Positions 1 to 5,363 of a DNA stretch of 10,474 bases are shown here, in pieces. How positions within the stretch are numbered: the first letter of the stretch is position 1; each line of letters opens with the position of its first letter. The translations under genes were made by a program, and so were the position numbers. The stretch is from Candidatus Thioglobus sp. (GTDB lineage Bacteria; Pseudomonadota; Gammaproteobacteria; PS1; Thioglobaceae). Below the pieces are notes generated by a model. That model had not been told where the DNA came from and ran no database searches. It worked only from the letters and a program-made list of their open reading frames with translations. The stretch is taken from the NCBI GenBank assembly GCA_003978285.1, contig QOAB01000036.1:1-10474 (forward strand). The letters are read 5' to 3'.

Positions 1-346
1 CTTTTAAACGCTTAATAGAAGCTTTAATAGTCTTGTAGTTTGTCATCATGCCACCTAACCAGCGGTGATTTACGTATGGCATGCCACAACGAATCGCCTC
101 TTCTTTGATGATATCAGTAGCAGCTCTCTTGGTGCCAACGAATAAGATTGAACCACCTGCAGCCGCTGTTTTTGATGCAAAATTCAGCACATCATTAAAT
201 AGTGGAAGGGTTTTTTCTAGGTTGATGATATGCACACCATTGCGAGTGCCATAGATGTAGCGCTCCATTTTTGGGTGCCAAAAACGGCTACGGTGACCAA
301 AGTGTACACCAGCCTCTAACATTTTTTTCATGGACGTTTTTGCCAT
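1..346 (-). CDS. rpsB: 30S ribosomal protein S2, N-terminal part (gene runs off the left edge)
   Basis: Reading the minus strand from 346 gives 115 codons beginning [18 protein letters not shown], with no stop before the window edge. The opening '[10 protein letters not shown]', then '[11 protein letters not shown]', 'VHIINLEKT', '[10 protein letters not shown]' and '[13 protein letters not shown]' are the ordered signatures of bacterial S2, a protein of the small-subunit body and head junction and one of the last to join during 30S assembly. The full family length is about 240-260 residues, so roughly half is visible. The ATG is supported by a GGAG 8 nt upstream in a CCGGAGA context. It has its own promoter and a long structured leader (347 to about 564). 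In most bacteria tsf follows rpsB; that would lie outside this window. Identity is certain; only the C-terminal half is unseen. Confidence 0.98.
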   Translation of the reverse strand, partial: MAKTSMKKMLEAGVHFGHRSRFWHPKMERYIYGTRNGVHIINLEKTLPLFNDVLNFASKTAAAGGSILFVGTKRAATDIIKEEAIRCGMPYVNHRWLGGMMTNYKTIKASIKRLK

Positions 347-374
347 AATATTTTCTCCGGGGTTAATAAAGAAT

Positions 375-465
375 GCTGACCATAGTCAACTTCTTTCTTC
401 CACAGCTTCTGCTAGCCAACCCTTTATTTTGCAAAAGGGCACCCTGACTAACATGTCAAGCTGTG
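375..465 (-). promoter_or_regulatory. Structured 5' leader of rpsB, candidate S2 autoregulatory element
   Basis: On the minus strand the 120 nt before rpsB can fold into two units. The upstream unit has an outer perfect 8-bp stem CACAGCTT/AAGCTGTG (458-465 with 401-408), a middle stem GTTAG/CTAGC (448-452 with 411-415, one G.U pair) and an inner stem CCCTTT/AAAGGG (434-439 with 420-425, 8-nt loop). The second unit is a 6-bp hairpin GTTGAC-TATG-GTCAGC (390-375, one U.G pair), followed by an unpaired AT-rich stretch and the ribosome binding site. S2 is known to repress its own operon through the rpsB leader in E. coli and relatives. The assignment of that role here rests on position and fold, not on a matched consensus. 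The pairings were found by eye, without a folding energy. Confidence 0.6.
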
Positions 466-473
466 TGATACAT

Positions 474-516
474 TAAAATAAGTTGGGCGCCCATTATCGA
501 AACTGGACGCCCAACT
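474..516 (-). terminator. Terminator-like hairpin between rpe and rpsB (rpe terminator or rpsB leader attenuator)
   Basis: A 12-bp stem (505-516 with 481-492) closes a 12-nt loop (493-504). Read as minus-strand RNA every position pairs, the one imperfect position being a U.G wobble. Read as plus-strand RNA the same position is a C.A mismatch, so the structure is better suited to the minus strand. On that strand it is preceded by an A-rich run and followed by UUAUUUUAAUG, a moderately U-rich tail. It lies 98 nt past the rpe stop, so it can end that message. It also lies downstream of the strong promoter at 570-598, so transcripts from that promoter meet it before reaching rpsB. Confidence 0.6.
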
Positions 517-533
517 CAACTTTTTGATTTTTT

Positions 534-550
534 ATTACTTAGAAAGTAAC
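534..550 (-). other. Small hairpin near the 5' end of the predicted rpsB transcript
   Basis: The minus strand reads GTTACTT-TCT-AAGTAAT, a 7-bp stem (one G.U pair) with a three-base loop, starting about 14 nt after the expected transcription start. It is too AU-rich and short to terminate. It could protect the 5' end or be part of the leader fold. Confidence 0.4.
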
Positions 551-569
551 TAAAATCGTAAAACGCATT

Positions 570-598
570 ATTATACCGCAGCAGTGTTGATACGACAA
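570..598 (-). promoter_or_regulatory. Sigma-70-type promoter for rpsB
   Basis: The minus strand has TTGTCG (593-598), a 17-nt spacer and a perfect TATAAT (570-575), which starts 38 nt after the rpe stop codon. The -10 is preceded by TGCGG, resembling the extended -10 I recall for the E. coli rpsB promoter, followed by a GC-containing stretch ahead of the expected start near 563-566. This would give a leader of about 217-220 nt. The core promoter is flanked by a 7-bp inverted repeat (562-568 and 603-609). No other convincing promoter lies closer to rpsB: the TTGACA at 454-459 has no -10 at usable spacing. Confidence 0.7.
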
Positions 599-613
599 GC
601 CTATGCGTTAATC

Positions 614-1285
614 TTATGCTTTAGCGAGCTCCGCACGCATTGCATCAATAGTAGCCTTATAATCATCAGTGCTGAAGATTGCAGAACCAGCAACAAACGT
701 GTCAGCGCCGGCCTCAGCCACCTCGCGAATGTTGTCAATTTTGACACCACCATCAATCTCTAAACGAATGTCTCTACCACTAGCATCAATTAATTTTCGT
801 ACTTGACGGCACTTTTCTAAGGTGTGTGGGATAAATGATTGTCCACCAAAACCAGGGTTAACAGACATGAGTAAGATCATATCTACTTTATCCATCACAT
901 TGTCTAGCACGTGCAAGGGTGTGGCTGGGTTAAACACCAGGCCAGCTTTACACCCGCTTTCTTGAATCATGCCAAGGGTTCTGTCAATATGCTCAGAGGC
1001 TTCTGGATGGAAGGTAATGTATGAAGCGCCTGCGGCCACAAAATCAGGAATGATTCTGTCAACCGGCTTTACCATTAAATGCACATCAATTGGTGCTGTT
1101 ACGCCATGATTTCTAAGTGCTTCACATACCAATGGACCAATGGTTAGATTAGGTACGTAGTGGTTGTCCATTACGTCAAAGTGAACGATGTCAGCACCAT
1201 CACGTAGAACGTTATCAACTTCTTCACCTAGTCTAGCAAAGTCAGCAGCTAAGATAGAAGGTGCGATAAAATTAGATTGTTTCAT
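614..1285 (-). CDS. rpe: Ribulose-phosphate 3-epimerase
   Basis: This 223-residue protein interconverts D-ribulose 5-phosphate and D-xylulose 5-phosphate in the cytoplasmic pentose phosphate pathway, and in the Calvin cycle of autotrophs. It has the complete (beta/alpha)8 family pattern: [10 protein letters not shown] at the N-terminus, [12 protein letters not shown] with metal ligands H35 and D37, DVHLMV with H69, [12 protein letters not shown] (140-151) for the phosphate-side loop, EIDGG with the second catalytic Asp at D178, and AGSAIF near the end. Length is normal for the family. The ATG is preceded by AGGAG at 6-nt spacing. It is the last gene of the rplY-to-rpe group, 39 nt after gpmI. 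Its neighbours differ from E. coli, where rpe sits with dam and gph. Confidence 0.97.
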   Translation of the reverse strand: MKQSNFIAPSILAADFARLGEEVDNVLRDGADIVHFDVMDNHYVPNLTIGPLVCEALRNHGVTAPIDVHLMVKPVDRIIPDFVAAGASYITFHPEASEHIDRTLGMIQESGCKAGLVFNPATPLHVLDNVMDKVDMILLMSVNPGFGGQSFIPHTLEKCRQVRKLIDASGRDIRLEIDGGVKIDNIREVAEAGADTFVAGSAIFSTDDYKATIDAMRAELAKA

Positions 1286-1309
1286 TTTTCTCTCCTGTTT
1301 TTAAATTCA

Positions 1310-1315
1310 ATTATA
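1310..1315 (-). promoter_or_regulatory. Possible weak internal promoter (-10) in front of rpe
   Basis: The gpmI-rpe gap contains a perfect TATAAT on the minus strand, about 25 nt before the rpe ATG. No good -35 is found at 16-18 nt spacing (the best 17-nt candidate is TAACCT), so this may be AT-rich chance. If used it would give rpe a leader of fewer than 20 nt that still contains the ribosome binding site. Confidence 0.25.
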
Positions 1316-1324
1316 TAAGAGTTG

Positions 1325-2863
1325 TTATTCAAAGGTTAGTAAGCTAGTGCCCGTCATTTCATCCGGCTGTTCGACATCCATCATTGTCAACAATGTTGGC
1401 GCAATGTCAGACAAAGAGCCTGTGCCAGGTTCGGCAATTGTGGCAGCGCGAGTACTAACAAAAAGTAACGGCACTAAGTTGTTGGTGTGTGCCGTATGTA
1501 CTTCACCAGTTTCTGGATTGACCATTTGTTCTACATTGCCATGATCAGCGGTGATTAGCATCTCACCATTAATTTCATTCATGGCTTGGTAGACGATACC
1601 CAAGCAAGCATCAACCGCTTCAACGGCTTTAATAGCAGCATCGAGTTTGCCAGAGTGACCAACCATGTCGGTATTGGCAAAATTACAAATAATGAGGTCG
1701 TATTTTTGACTTTCAATATGCTCTACCAGCTCATCTGTGAGTTCAAAGGCGCTCATTTCTGGTTGAAGGTCGTAAGTGGCCACATCAGGTGATGGAACCA
1801 AAACTCGGTCTTCGCCATAAAAAGGACGTTCAACACCGCCGTTAAGGAAGAAGGTGACATGGGCGTATTTTTCAGTCTCAGCAATTCTAAGTTGAGTCAT
1901 GCCTAAGTTAGACAAATATTTACCCAACACGTTGTTTAATTTAGCCGAAGGGTAGGCTACAGGTAAGTTGAAGTCTTTTTTATATTCGGTTAAACAGATA
2001 AATTGTGTTGGTACGAATGTTCCACGTGAAAAACCCTGGAAATTTTCATCGGCAAATGCCTGGGTAATTTGTCGGGCACGGTCTGCACGGTAGTTCATAA
2101 AGATAAGCACGTCGCCTTTTCTAATCTTTGTTGGTGCTTTAATTGTAGTAGACTGGATAAACTCATCTGTTTCGCCACGTTCATAAGCCATATCAATGGC
2201 ATCGAGTGCTGTTTTAGCGATAAATTTACTTTTACCTCTAGCGATTAACTCATAAGCACAGCGTACACGAGCCCAACGATTGTCGCGGTCCATTGAAAAA
2301 TAGCGACCGATTACGCTAGCAATCTCACCAACGCCAATTTCGTTAATTTTGTCTTCGAGTGTTTGAATGTATTTTTTAGCGCTTTTTTGTCCACAGTCAC
2401 GACCATCAGCAAAGATGTGTAAATACACTTCTTGACAGTCACGTTCTTTGGCCATCTCTAACATGGCGTGAATTTGCTCTTCATGCGAATGAACGCCACC
2501 ATCTGACAATAAGCCCATAATATGGACGGCTTTATTGTTGTCGTTAGCATAATCCAATGAATTTCTTAAAATTGGGTTTCTGAAGAAATCGCCGTTTCCA
2601 ATTTCATTGTGAATACGGGTAAAGTCTTGTTTAACAACACGACCTGCACCTAAGTTCAAATGACCAACTTCTGAATTGCCCATTTGTTCGCCAGGCAAGC
2701 CAACTTCTTTACCACTGGTGCTGATTAAAGAATGAGGAAATTGTTCGTTTAACTTGTCCCATATAGGGGTTTCAGCTTGGGCGATTGCGTTATTTTCAAC
2801 AACATCAGAATGCCCCCAGCCGTCCAGAATAATGAGTAGTTTGGTTTGTTTTTTAGCGATCAT
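1325..2863 (-). CDS. gpmI: Cofactor-independent phosphoglycerate mutase (2,3-bisphosphoglycerate-independent)
   Basis: This 512-residue, two-metal enzyme of the alkaline phosphatase superfamily interconverts 3- and 2-phosphoglycerate in glycolysis and gluconeogenesis. Visible landmarks are LLIILDGWG with metal ligand D14, the phosphoserine S64 in MGNSEVGHLNLGAGR, DGGVHSH (121-127) and FADGRDC (151-157) of the inserted phosphotransferase domain, GRYFSMDRDNRW (186-197), FMNYRADRARQ (255-265), NTDMVGHSG with D399 and H403, ADHGN with D440 and H441, and HTAHTNN with H459. Length is typical. An in-frame TAA two codons upstream fixes the ATG as the earliest start, yet no Shine-Dalgarno sequence is visible before it. 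The gene begins 19 nt after the ychF stop, so re-initiation by ribosomes leaving ychF is plausible. It is unrelated to the cofactor-dependent GpmA. Confidence 0.97.
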   Translation of the reverse strand: MIAKKQTKLLIILDGWGHSDVVENNAIAQAETPIWDKLNEQFPHSLISTSGKEVGLPGEQMGNSEVGHLNLGAGRVVKQDFTRIHNEIGNGDFFRNPILRNSLDYANDNNKAVHIMGLLSDGGVHSHEEQIHAMLEMAKERDCQEVYLHIFADGRDCGQKSAKKYIQTLEDKINEIGVGEIASVIGRYFSMDRDNRWARVRCAYELIARGKSKFIAKTALDAIDMAYERGETDEFIQSTTIKAPTKIRKGDVLIFMNYRADRARQITQAFADENFQGFSRGTFVPTQFICLTEYKKDFNLPVAYPSAKLNNVLGKYLSNLGMTQLRIAETEKYAHVTFFLNGGVERPFYGEDRVLVPSPDVATYDLQPEMSAFELTDELVEHIESQKYDLIICNFANTDMVGHSGKLDAAIKAVEAVDACLGIVYQAMNEINGEMLITADHGNVEQMVNPETGEVHTAHTNNLVPLLFVSTRAATIAEPGTGSLSDIAPTLLTMMDVEQPDEMTGTSLLTFE

Positions 2864-2882
2864 TGATTAAGCTTGTTGAGGG

Positions 2883-3974
2883 TTAAACATTAAATAAGAA
2901 GTGTACCACATCGCCGTCTTGGACAATGTATTCCTTGCCTTCTGAACGCAGTTTACCTACCTCTTTGGCGCCTTTTTCACCACCGTACTGAATAAAATCA
3001 TCAAAGGCAATCGTTTCAGCACGAATAAAGCCTTTTTCAAAATCACCATGAATTTTACCTGCCGCTTGTGGCGCACTATCACCAGCATTAATGGTCCAAG
3101 CACGAACTTCTTGGACGCCAGCAGTAAAGTAGGTTTGTAGGCCTAGTAAGGCATATCCAGACTTAATAAGACGGTCTAGGCCAGATTCGCTTTGACCCAT
3201 TTCAGATAAAAACTCTTGTTTTTCTTCAAGATCGAGCTCAGAGATTTCAGCTTCAATATCAGCGCAAATTGCCACAACTTGTGCGCCCTCTGCTTTGGAA
3301 AAGTTAGTCACAACATCGAGGTGAGGGTTGTTATTAAACCCCTCCTCGCTGACGTTGGCAACGTAGAGCACAGGCTTAATGGTTAACAATTGGAAGCCTT
3401 TGAGTAGTTTTAGCTCTTCATCATCGTAAGACAGAGTTCTTGCGCTTTCACCTGCTTCAAGAGTTGGTAATATTTTTTCTAATAAATCTCTAAGTGGTAA
3501 CCCATCCTTCTGGCCAGATTTGGTGTTTTTAATGGCTTTTTGATAAAGTTTTTCAACCGCGGCTAGATCAGCTAATACAAGTTCAGTGTTGATGATTTCA
3601 ATGTCATCGAGCGGCGATATTTTTCCAGCAACATGGATAATGTCCTCATCTTCAAAACAACGAACCACATGAACAATGGCATCAGTTTCACGAATATTGG
3701 TTAAAAATTGGTTGCCCAGCCCTTCGCCTTTTGAAGCACCCTCAACCAAGCCGGCAATATCGACAAACTCCATGGTGGTGGGTAGGATTTTTTCAGGATT
3801 GACGATATCAGCCAGTTGCTGTAGGCGTTTATCATTAATCGGTACGATACCTACATTCGGCTCAATTGTACAAAATGGATAGTTAGCAGCATCAATCCCT
3901 GCCTGAGTTAATGCGTTAAAGAGGGTTGATTTTCCGACGTTGGGCAAGCCAACAATACCACATTTAAATCCCAT
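2883..3974 (-). CDS. ychF: Ribosome-associated P-loop ATPase YchF (Obg family, OLA1 group)
   Basis: The 363-residue protein has a P-loop GLPNVGKST (9-17), the switch region FCTIEPNVG (34-42), the Walker B/G3 motif DIAGL (72-76) and, in place of the usual NKxD, NVSE (207-210). That change is the hallmark of the YchF/OLA1 group and underlies its preference for ATP over GTP. A coiled helical insertion follows, and a TGS domain occupies about 279-362, ending in VVHFLFNV. YchF binds ribosomes and affects stress responses and translation; its exact task is still debated in the literature. The ATG is 2 nt past the pth stop, with its AAGGA placed just before that stop, so the two are translationally linked. 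The pth-ychF pairing is widely conserved in proteobacteria. Confidence 0.97.
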   Translation of the reverse strand: MGFKCGIVGLPNVGKSTLFNALTQAGIDAANYPFCTIEPNVGIVPINDKRLQQLADIVNPEKILPTTMEFVDIAGLVEGASKGEGLGNQFLTNIRETDAIVHVVRCFEDEDIIHVAGKISPLDDIEIINTELVLADLAAVEKLYQKAIKNTKSGQKDGLPLRDLLEKILPTLEAGESARTLSYDDEELKLLKGFQLLTIKPVLYVANVSEEGFNNNPHLDVVTNFSKAEGAQVVAICADIEAEISELDLEEKQEFLSEMGQSESGLDRLIKSGYALLGLQTYFTAGVQEVRAWTINAGDSAPQAAGKIHGDFEKGFIRAETIAFDDFIQYGGEKGAKEVGKLRSEGKEYIVQDGDVVHFLFNV

Positions 3975-3976
3975 TT

Positions 3977-4552
3977 TTATCCTTGTGTGTGTAGCGTCTT
4001 CATGGCAGGCTCAATATCACCCTTAACTACTTGTTCAATAACGTTCAATGAATTAACCAATGATGTTTGTATTGGTTCAATCTCTGATTTATTAGGCGTA
4101 TGTAGAACAAAATCAGCCACTTTTGATCTGTCACCTGGGTGACCAATGCCGATTCTTAATCGGTAAAAATCATTACCATTAAGCGCTTTAATAGTGTCTC
4201 TAAGGCCGTTGTGACCACCATGTCCTCCGCTAAATTTGATTCGAGCGATGCCAGGGTTGAGGTCTAGATCATCATGTGCTACCAAAATTTCATCAGCGTT
4301 AATTTGGTAGAATTTAGCAATACTTTGAATCGATTGACCTGAGCGGTTCATATAAGTATTTGGCTTTAGTAAGCGCAAGCTTAATCCTGCAACATTGACC
4401 TGTGCTACATCACCAAAAAACTTGACCTCTTTTTTGAAAGTACCTAAGTATAAATGCGCAAGTGCATCACAAAACCAAAAACCAACGTTGTGGCGATGAG
4501 GCTGATAGTCTTTGCCTGGGTTGCCCAAGCCAACAATCAGTTTAATCGCCAT
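3977..4552 (-). CDS. pth: Peptidyl-tRNA hydrolase
   Basis: This 191-residue monomeric enzyme cleaves the ester bond of peptidyl-tRNAs that have dropped off the ribosome, recycling tRNA in the cytoplasm; it is normally essential. The family residues are all present: IVGLGNPG with N11, the catalytic base H21 in [15 protein letters not shown] with N69, AHDDLD with D94, and [11 protein letters not shown] with the substrate-binding Asn. [10 protein letters not shown] follows. Numbering is one higher than in E. coli (H20, D93), a normal variation. Length is typical. The start ATG lies 16 nt after the rplY stop, with only a weak GAG in the upstream region, so coupling to rplY is likely. Order rplY-pth-ychF is classic, though prs, often the gene before rplY, is absent. 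Confidence 0.98.
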   Translation of the reverse strand: MAIKLIVGLGNPGKDYQPHRHNVGFWFCDALAHLYLGTFKKEVKFFGDVAQVNVAGLSLRLLKPNTYMNRSGQSIQSIAKFYQINADEILVAHDDLDLNPGIARIKFSGGHGGHNGLRDTIKALNGNDFYRLRIGIGHPGDRSKVADFVLHTPNKSEIEPIQTSLVNSLNVIEQVVKGDIEPAMKTLHTQG

Positions 4553-4568
4553 AATGTTTTAGCTCAAA

Positions 4569-5246
4569 TTAAGAGTCTGAATCTGAGTCGTCTTGTTCAG
4601 CATCGTCGCCTTCAGCAGACTCATCGCCATCAGCTTCAATCACTTCTTCTTCGACTTCTTCAGCCATTAGTTTCGCTTCTTGAACAGCAACAACGCTTTG
4701 ATCGTGCGCTTCAATATCACCATGTGTGAGTGCAGTAAGTGTTACACCTTCTGGCATACTAATACCGGTTAGGCTAATGTGATCGCCTATAGCAAGATTG
4801 CTAATGTCAACTTCAATACCATTCGGCATGTCTGCTGGCAAACAAGAAACCTCAACAGTATTAACAAACTGGTTAAGGATAGCGCCTAGACGAACTGCTT
4901 CGTTGTCGTCAGAGCCAGTAAAGTTCAGTGGAATGCTGGTAACAATAGTTTGTTTCATGTTGATGCGTAATAAGTCAACATGTGTAACGGTGTTTTTAGC
5001 AGGGTGGCGCTGTAAGTCTTTAATAATGACAGGCTCTACTTTTTTATCAATCGACAAATCTAAAACTGACGTGAATGCATCGTCGTTTTCTAATAGATGT
5101 GTGATCTCGTGTATGTTTAGTGAAATTGCACTAGGTTCTTTGCCCGCACCGTAAACGATAGCAGGTAGTTTCTCTTCACGACGCAGGCGGCGGCTCGCAC
5201 CTTTGCCCTGGTCATCTCTTGTTGTTGCATTAATTATCATGCCCAT
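4569..5246 (-). CDS. rplY: 50S ribosomal protein L25, long form (Ctc/TL5 type)
   Basis: This 225-residue protein binds 5S rRNA in the large subunit. The N-terminal L25 domain (about 1-95) shows the family pattern RDDQGKGASRRLRREEKLPAIVYG and HVDLLRI. A second beta domain of the TL5/Ctc type (about 98-190) follows, with HISLTGISMPEGV near its end. The C-terminus is a strongly acidic tail (196-225) rich in Glu, Asp and Ser, ending SDSDS. E. coli L25 is only the short first domain; the long form is common elsewhere, including many gammaproteobacteria. The first ATG (5246) is chosen because GGAGAG sits 7 nt upstream; a second ATG two codons later is less well placed. The intrinsic terminator at 5254-5290 directly abuts this ribosome binding site. 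Confidence 0.95.
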   Translation of the reverse strand: MGMIINATTRDDQGKGASRRLRREEKLPAIVYGAGKEPSAISLNIHEITHLLENDDAFTSVLDLSIDKKVEPVIIKDLQRHPAKNTVTHVDLLRINMKQTIVTSIPLNFTGSDDNEAVRLGAILNQFVNTVEVSCLPADMPNGIEVDISNLAIGDHISLTGISMPEGVTLTALTHGDIEAHDQSVVAVQEAKLMAEEVEEEVIEADGDESAEGDDAEQDDSDSDS

Positions 5247-5253
5247 TTTGACT

Positions 5254-5290
5254 CTCCAAAAAATAAAAAAACACCCACCAATTGGGTGTT
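5254..5290 (-). terminator. Strong intrinsic terminator between ubiB and rplY, possible attenuator
   Basis: On the minus strand AACACCCA (5283-5290) pairs perfectly with TGGGTGTT (5270-5277) around a 5-nt loop, giving 8 bp. It is followed by six T, one A and six more T. This is a textbook rho-independent terminator for the ubiB message. The T-tract ends directly against the GGAGAG ribosome binding site of rplY, so no promoter fits between the two. Hence transcripts carrying rplY and its binding site must pass through this hairpin. On the plus strand no comparable T-tract follows, so the signal is one-directional. Confidence 0.88.
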
Positions 5291-5299
5291 ACATAAACA

Positions 5300-5322
5300 A
5301 TATGCTTTGCGACCAAACATAT
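5300..5322 (-). other. Second hairpin upstream of the rplY terminator
   Basis: The minus strand reads ATATG-TTTG-GTCG-CAAA-G-CATAT: a 9-bp stem with one bulged G and a 4-nt loop. It lies 9 nt before the terminator stem. It may be part of the ubiB 3' untranslated region or of a regulatory rplY leader. No base pairing that would make it a clear anti-terminator was found; only a short TTGG/CCAA match to the terminator loop region is possible. Confidence 0.45.
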
Positions 5323-5332
5323 CGAGGTGATG

Positions 5333-5361
5333 ATTTTACCCGAAAATAGGACTAAAGAAAA
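5333..5361 (-). promoter_or_regulatory. Possible weak promoter for the rplY-pth-ychF-gpmI-rpe group
   Basis: In the 117-nt ubiB-rplY gap the minus strand has TAAAAT (5333-5338) with TTTTCT 17 nt upstream (5356-5361). The -10 is good (one mismatch) and the -35 poor (three matches). Transcripts from here would cross the hairpin at 5300-5322 and the terminator at 5254-5290 before rplY. A promoter inside ubiB cannot be ruled out. Confidence 0.3.
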
Positions 5362-5363
5362 CG

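Noticed and set aside
454..480. TTGACA at 454-459 as a second, closer rpsB promoter
   Set aside because: The position 17 nt downstream reads TTTTGC, and no acceptable -10 is found at 16-18 nt. The hexamer lies inside the leader stem, which explains it better.
481..530. Plus-strand intrinsic terminator
   Set aside because: The stem is less perfect on this strand (C.A mismatch), the T-tract begins 4 nt past the stem, and no plus-strand gene ends nearby.
541..613. Possible tRNA in the rpe-rpsB gap, suggested by its size and an inverted repeat
   Set aside because: No acceptor stem, T-arm GTTCGA box or anticodon arm can be laid out; the content is explained by the promoter and leader.
4454..4729. 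Plus-strand frame spanning the pth-rplY junction, rich in Leu and Gln
   Set aside because: The Leu/Gln richness mirrors the acidic GAx/GAT codons of the L25 tail read in reverse; there is no family resemblance or start signal.
5291..5363. Possible tRNA or missing prs remnant in the ubiB-rplY gap
   Set aside because: No cloverleaf can be drawn and no PRPP synthetase motif appears in any frame; only a hairpin and a weak promoter are visible.
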